Shown in pieces: positions 7,587-9,585 of a stretch of DNA of 9,585 bases. Numbering within the stretch: position 1 is the stretch's first letter; each line of letters opens with the position of its first letter. Where the stretch lies: positions 1 through 9,585 of the forward strand of contig SLEY01000034.1 in assembly GCA_007124535.1 (NCBI GenBank). Direction: 5' to 3'. Source of the stretch: Planctomycetaceae bacterium. Lineage in GTDB: Bacteria > Planctomycetota > Planctomycetia > Pirellulales > Pirellulaceae. The notes under the pieces are model-generated. The model was not told where the DNA came from. It made no database searches and saw only the letters and a program-made list of their open reading frames with translations. Made by a program: the position numbers and the translations under genes.

Positions 7587-8008
7587 GCGATTCCCTTCGA
7601 GTCCGGTGGCTCGACGCCGCTTTGGCGGGTCCTTTCGCTGCGCTCCTCCCCCAGCGATCGTGCGAAATCCAGAGCGGACGAAGAAGGAAACGGGACGGGG
7701 GCTTGGCTGGCCCATAGAACAATTGGCCCAAGCAAGAAGACCTGGATTTGTTGGCTCCCGCTTTCCCGAGGCGAGAAGCCCACCCACCGGAACGTCGCCA
7801 CCCACCGCAAAGCGTTCACGGCACCCGAACTGCTTCTCACATCGCTGGCCGTATCCGTCCCTCCAAGGATGCGCTTTGCCCAGCAGGTCGGTCGTCATTT
7901 GTCGACGAAGATTGGATCGTGGCAACCCCGCTGCCGACACGGGTCGGACGTAGGGTGTTCCATTTGTGCGAGTCAAGGCCAACACCGGACGTCGGCCTCG
8001 AATTCCCG
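7587..8008. other. Gene-poor stretch with short repeats, possible interspersed repeat
   Basis: This 422-bp gap lies between the convergent ends of the SDR gene and the Gly-rich protein gene. Long frames are open on both strands, but none has a domain, a good ribosome binding site or plausible composition, so I call no gene. It contains a bulged hairpin with GCTTGG (7701-7706) and CCAAGC (7728-7733), two direct copies of TGGCCCA (7708-7714 and 7724-7730), and two direct copies of CCACCCACCG (7780-7789 and 7798-7807). CGCTG...CAGCG lies near 7648-7669. Closer to the minus-strand gene are CCGAC/GTCGG (7934-7938, 7943-7947) and GGTGTT/AACACC (7954-7959, 7981-7986). The last two lie 23-75 nt past that gene's stop and could act in 3'-end formation, but there is no T tract. 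Confidence 0.45.
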
Positions 8009-8800
8009 CTAGTATTGGCCCTGCGAATCGGAAGACGGAACCTGGCTCTGCTCGGCGCGGCGATTCGCCTCACCCACCACCCGCATGGCAAGCCGTACTT
8101 CTTGACGCGAGAAAAACCGTTCGAAATGGCCGCTTCTCAATTGCACTCGATTCATCGTGGCCAGCTCTTTCCAACTAAGACGGTCCGTAAGGTGCCACGC
8201 GGCGGCCTGGGCGACCCCCTGAGGCACCTCCCCGTGGCCGAGCATGCGGCAGATTTCGATCACGCCTTGGTTGTCGGTGAAGGTTTCGATGGGGCGAATT
8301 TCGTAGGGGACGCGTGGGTTCGGATCTTCTTTTCCGTGTTCCAGGCATACCGTGGTCACCTGAATCCGGCCGATCCGGCCGGGTTCGACGTTAAACATGC
8401 CGCCCATGCCGCCCACGCCGCCCATGCCACCCACGCCGCCCACGCCGCCCATGCCGCCACCGATCCCTTGCATGCCGCTCGTGCCGCCCACGCCGCCCTG
8501 GAGACCACCAACGTCGCCAACCCCACCGAATTGAGCGAGCACCGGAACACCGGCAAAGGCATCGGGCAACTGGATGGCCAGCGGTTCCTCGCCTTGATTC
8601 TCGATGAACACGTTGGCTTGCTCGGCATTTCGCGGAATAAACTCAACCTCGATTTCACCTGCCTCAATCGCCTCAAAAAACTCGACCTGCCTCGCCTCGG
8701 CGGGCGCTCTGTCCGCGCCCCAGACGTCGATTGGCGCGACCAGCAGTACCAACAAACCCAACAGCCAGCCGAAATTCTGGACTTTCGTGTGATTACGCAT
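8009..8800 (-). CDS. Exported planctomycete protein with Gly-rich central spacer, function unknown
   Basis: The protein has 263 residues. The N-terminus is a standard signal peptide: basic start MRNHTK, hydrophobic core GWLLGLLVLLVAP (11-23), likely cleavage near residues 28-30. A first domain (about 38-91) contains VEFIPRNAEQANVFIENQ and PLAIQLPDAFAGVPVLAQF. Next is a Gly-rich spacer (92-135), then a second domain (about 136-245) with VTTVCLEHGKEDPNPRVPY (148-166), EICRMLG (182-188), AQAAAWHL (197-204) and FFSRQEV (229-235). C152 and C184 are the only Cys in the mature part and could form a disulfide. I recall similar planctomycete hypothetical proteins with a VCLEHGK-DPNPR signature, but know no function. 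The ATG at 8800 has GGAGA 8 nt upstream. It lies 161 bp downstream of another gene with a Gly/Met-rich spacer, on the same strand. Confidence 0.85.
   Translation of the reverse strand: MRNHTKVQNFGWLLGLLVLLVAPIDVWGADRAPAEARQVEFFEAIEAGEIEVEFIPRNAEQANVFIENQGEEPLAIQLPDAFAGVPVLAQFGGVGDVGGLQGGVGGTSGMQGIGGGMGGVGGVGGMGGVGGMGGMFNVEPGRIGRIQVTTVCLEHGKEDPNPRVPYEIRPIETFTDNQGVIEICRMLGHGEVPQGVAQAAAWHLTDRLSWKELATMNRVQLRSGHFERFFSRQEVRLAMRVVGEANRRAEQSQVPSSDSQGQY
8396..8527 (-). repeat. Nine-base tandem repeat encoding Gly-rich spacer
   Basis: On the plus strand a 9-bp unit close to CAYGCCGCC recurs without gaps from about 8397 to 8456, with diverged copies to about 8527. On the coding minus strand it reads GGM or GGV tripeptides (residues 92-135 of the 263-residue protein). 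Copies differ mainly by C/T at one position, which switches Val and Met. It is protein-coding simple sequence, not a CRISPR array: there are no spacers. Confidence 0.85.
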
Positions 8801-8810
8801 CGTCCGATTC

Positions 8811-8815
8811 TCCGT
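8811..8815 (-). promoter_or_regulatory. Ribosome binding site of the Gly-rich protein gene
   Basis: On the minus strand CACGGAGA ends about 8 nt before the ATG at 8800-8798; the core GGAG/GGAGA supports this start, which also gives a complete signal peptide. Confidence 0.6.
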
Positions 8816-8838
8816 GATTCATGACCCTCGAAACTCTT

Positions 8839-8856
8839 TGACGCCCTGTGGCGTCA
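8839..8856. promoter_or_regulatory. Perfect inverted repeat upstream of the Gly-rich protein gene
   Basis: TGACGCC (8839-8845), spacer CTGT, GGCGTCA (8850-8856) form a perfect 7-bp inverted repeat 38 bp upstream of the ATG at 8800. In RNA it would form a tight stem with a 4-nt loop in the leader. There is no T tract after it on either strand, so an operator or a leader hairpin is more likely than an intrinsic terminator. An A6 run (8890-8895; T6 on the coding strand) lies farther upstream. I cannot place a clear -35/-10 pair around it. Confidence 0.4.
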
Positions 8857-8929
8857 CAACTTTGGCCTAATCCCCTATCTCACACCCCGAAAAAACCGCC
8901 TATCGGGCTGCAATAACCCAGCTAATTGG

Positions 8930-8957
8930 ACGGCCGTCTCAGGGCTTCCCCGGCCGT
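8930..8957 (-). terminator. Stem-loop just after the stop of the right-edge gene
   Basis: ACGGCCG (8930-8936) pairs with CGGCCGT (8951-8957), a 7-bp GC-rich stem with a 14-nt loop that itself contains GGG/CCC. On the minus strand it begins 4 nt after the TGA at 8964-8962. The outer part overlaps a 10-bp palindrome GACGGCCGTC (8929-8938). The downstream bases lack a T run, so it may be a weak terminator, an mRNA-end stabiliser, or a site that partly separates expression of the two minus-strand genes. Confidence 0.4.
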
Positions 8958-8961
8958 TAAT

Positions 8962-9585
8962 TCACTCCACGCGGTTGTCCTCGCCCAACGACAAACTCAG
9001 ATCATCGTCCACGGCGAACATCGCGGTGCTCCGACGTGTCACCCTCGGGGACAACCCGCGGACGCGGCTCTCTCCGGGATGATCTCCGGCATGCCGCCGC
9101 AATTCGGCCAATTGCCTCCGGGAGTCGATGGCCACATCCATCGCGCTGCGGACCGCAACCTTCACCCACGGCTTGTCTTGGATCCAGAGGGCAAAGTCTT
9201 CGCCGTACGTGCCGTACAGATGGAAAAGCCAATCGGGAGCAGCGGTGAACAACCACTCGCGGAACTCGAGCCAGCGCGGGTCGTCGGCGCCATAGACTTC
9301 GCGGGCAACCCAGCAGAACATACCGCCGCCCATGTCCCCCATCATGCCACCCATGTTCCCCATCATGCCGCCGACACCTCCCATGCCGCCGACACCTCCC
9401 ATGCCGCCCATCATGCTGCCGCCCATCATGCCGCCGCCCATGGCGCCCATGGGCGGAATGACCAGGTCGCCTACCGGATAGACTTTGGTCAGCATGCGGT
9501 CCTCGGCGGCCTCAGGGGTGGTGATCAACAGCACCTCGTCACGAATCACGTAGGTCAGTTCCAGTTGCGGCAAAATCAGCCGCAG
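8962..9585 (-). CDS. STN-like / Gly-Met-rich / CFI-box-like protein, function unknown (5' partial)
   Basis: The frame is open at the right edge, so the N-terminus is missing; 207 residues are visible, numbered from the codon at 9585-9583. Residues 1 to about 44 (LPQLELTYVIRDEVLLITTP, then TKVYPVGDLVIPP) have the strand pattern of an STN/secretin N-terminal type module: a leucine-rich helix end, then LTYVIRDEVLLI, then VYPVGDL. Residues 46-89 are a spacer of Gly and Met with 15 Met. It ends in FCWVAREVYGADDPRW (90-105), then LEFREWLFTAAPDWLFHLYGTYGEDFALW, a layout like the C-terminal CFIATAAYG (CFI-box) motif seen after low-complexity spacers in other bacteria. The tail (about 150-207) is polar. 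The protein is likely exported or envelope-associated, but the signal region is outside the window. The stop TGA is at 8964-8962. It precedes the Gly-rich signal-peptide protein gene on the same strand. Confidence 0.75.
   Translation of the reverse strand: MRLILPQLELTYVIRDEVLLITTPEAAEDRMLTKVYPVGDLVIPPMGAMGGGMMGGSMMGGMGGVGGMGGVGGMMGNMGGMMGDMGGGMFCWVAREVYGADDPRWLEFREWLFTAAPDWLFHLYGTYGEDFALWIQDKPWVKVAVRSAMDVAIDSRRQLAELRRHAGDHPGESRVRGLSPRVTRRSTAMFAVDDDLSLSLGEDNRVE
9319..9450 (-). repeat. Gly/Met-rich spacer-coding repeat
   Basis: Imperfect short tandem repeats (CATGCCGCC, CATCATGCC, CACCTCCCATG and similar on the plus strand) encode 44 residues made almost only of Gly and Met, with two Val and single Ala, Ser, Asn and Asp. 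It is less regular than the 9-bp array at 8396-8527 but of exactly the same length (132 bp), in a neighbouring gene on the same strand. Confidence 0.8.

Noticed and set aside
8396..8527. CRISPR-like repeat array
   Set aside because: Units are 9 bp, contiguous, without spacers and in frame within a gene, so it is coding simple sequence.
7748..8824. A 358-codon plus-strand frame with an Ala-His repeat
   Set aside because: Most of it is the reverse of the signal-peptide protein gene; the Ala-His run is the complement of the Gly-Met repeat.
8881..8908. Intrinsic terminator at the T6 run on the minus strand
   Set aside because: The sequence before the T run can form only a 3-bp stem (GCC/GGC); the CCCGA/TCGGG pair encloses the T run instead of preceding it.

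Overview
The window looks like chromosomal DNA from a planctomycete, most likely of the Pirellulales type. It is GC-rich and loosely packed, with genes in convergent and divergent pairs. Three proteins match family styles I know mainly from planctomycetes: a squalene-cyclase-like domain behind a very long Ala/Pro/Arg-rich leader, and two proteins (one with a clear signal peptide) carrying Gly/Met-rich spacers. This assignment is inference from protein style, not from a marker gene.

Layout from left to right: (1) a plus-strand gene, open at the left edge, encoding a prenyltransferase/squalene-oxidase-repeat protein (to 2362). (2) A convergent minus-strand gene for a putative zinc metallopeptidase with HEIAH motif and N-terminal zinc ribbon (2440-3405). 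(3) A 348-bp divergent intergenic region with an inverted repeat just upstream of a possible -10 element. (4) recQ, an unusually long RecQ-type DNA helicase (3754-6783). (5) A short-chain dehydrogenase/reductase 44 bp downstream, probably cotranscribed (6828-7586). (6) A 422-bp stretch with no convincing gene, rich in short direct and inverted repeats and possibly an interspersed repeat. (7) Two minus-strand genes read leftward from the right edge: a partial gene with an STN/secretin-like strand pattern, Gly/Met-rich spacer and CFI-box-like C-terminal motif (8962-9585), followed after 161 bp by a Gly-rich protein with a signal peptide (8009-8800). The 161-bp gap holds two strong inverted repeats.

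Functionally the window is a mixture: DNA repair (RecQ), a reductase of unknown substrate, a putative peptidase and probable cell-envelope or export-related proteins. I see no CRISPR array, tRNA, rRNA, transposase, toxin-antitoxin pair or defence island. The best lead for something undescribed is the right-hand pair of adjacent proteins with Gly/Met-rich spacers; next are the enlarged RecQ C-terminus and the metallopeptidase whose first zinc knuckle has apparently been lost.
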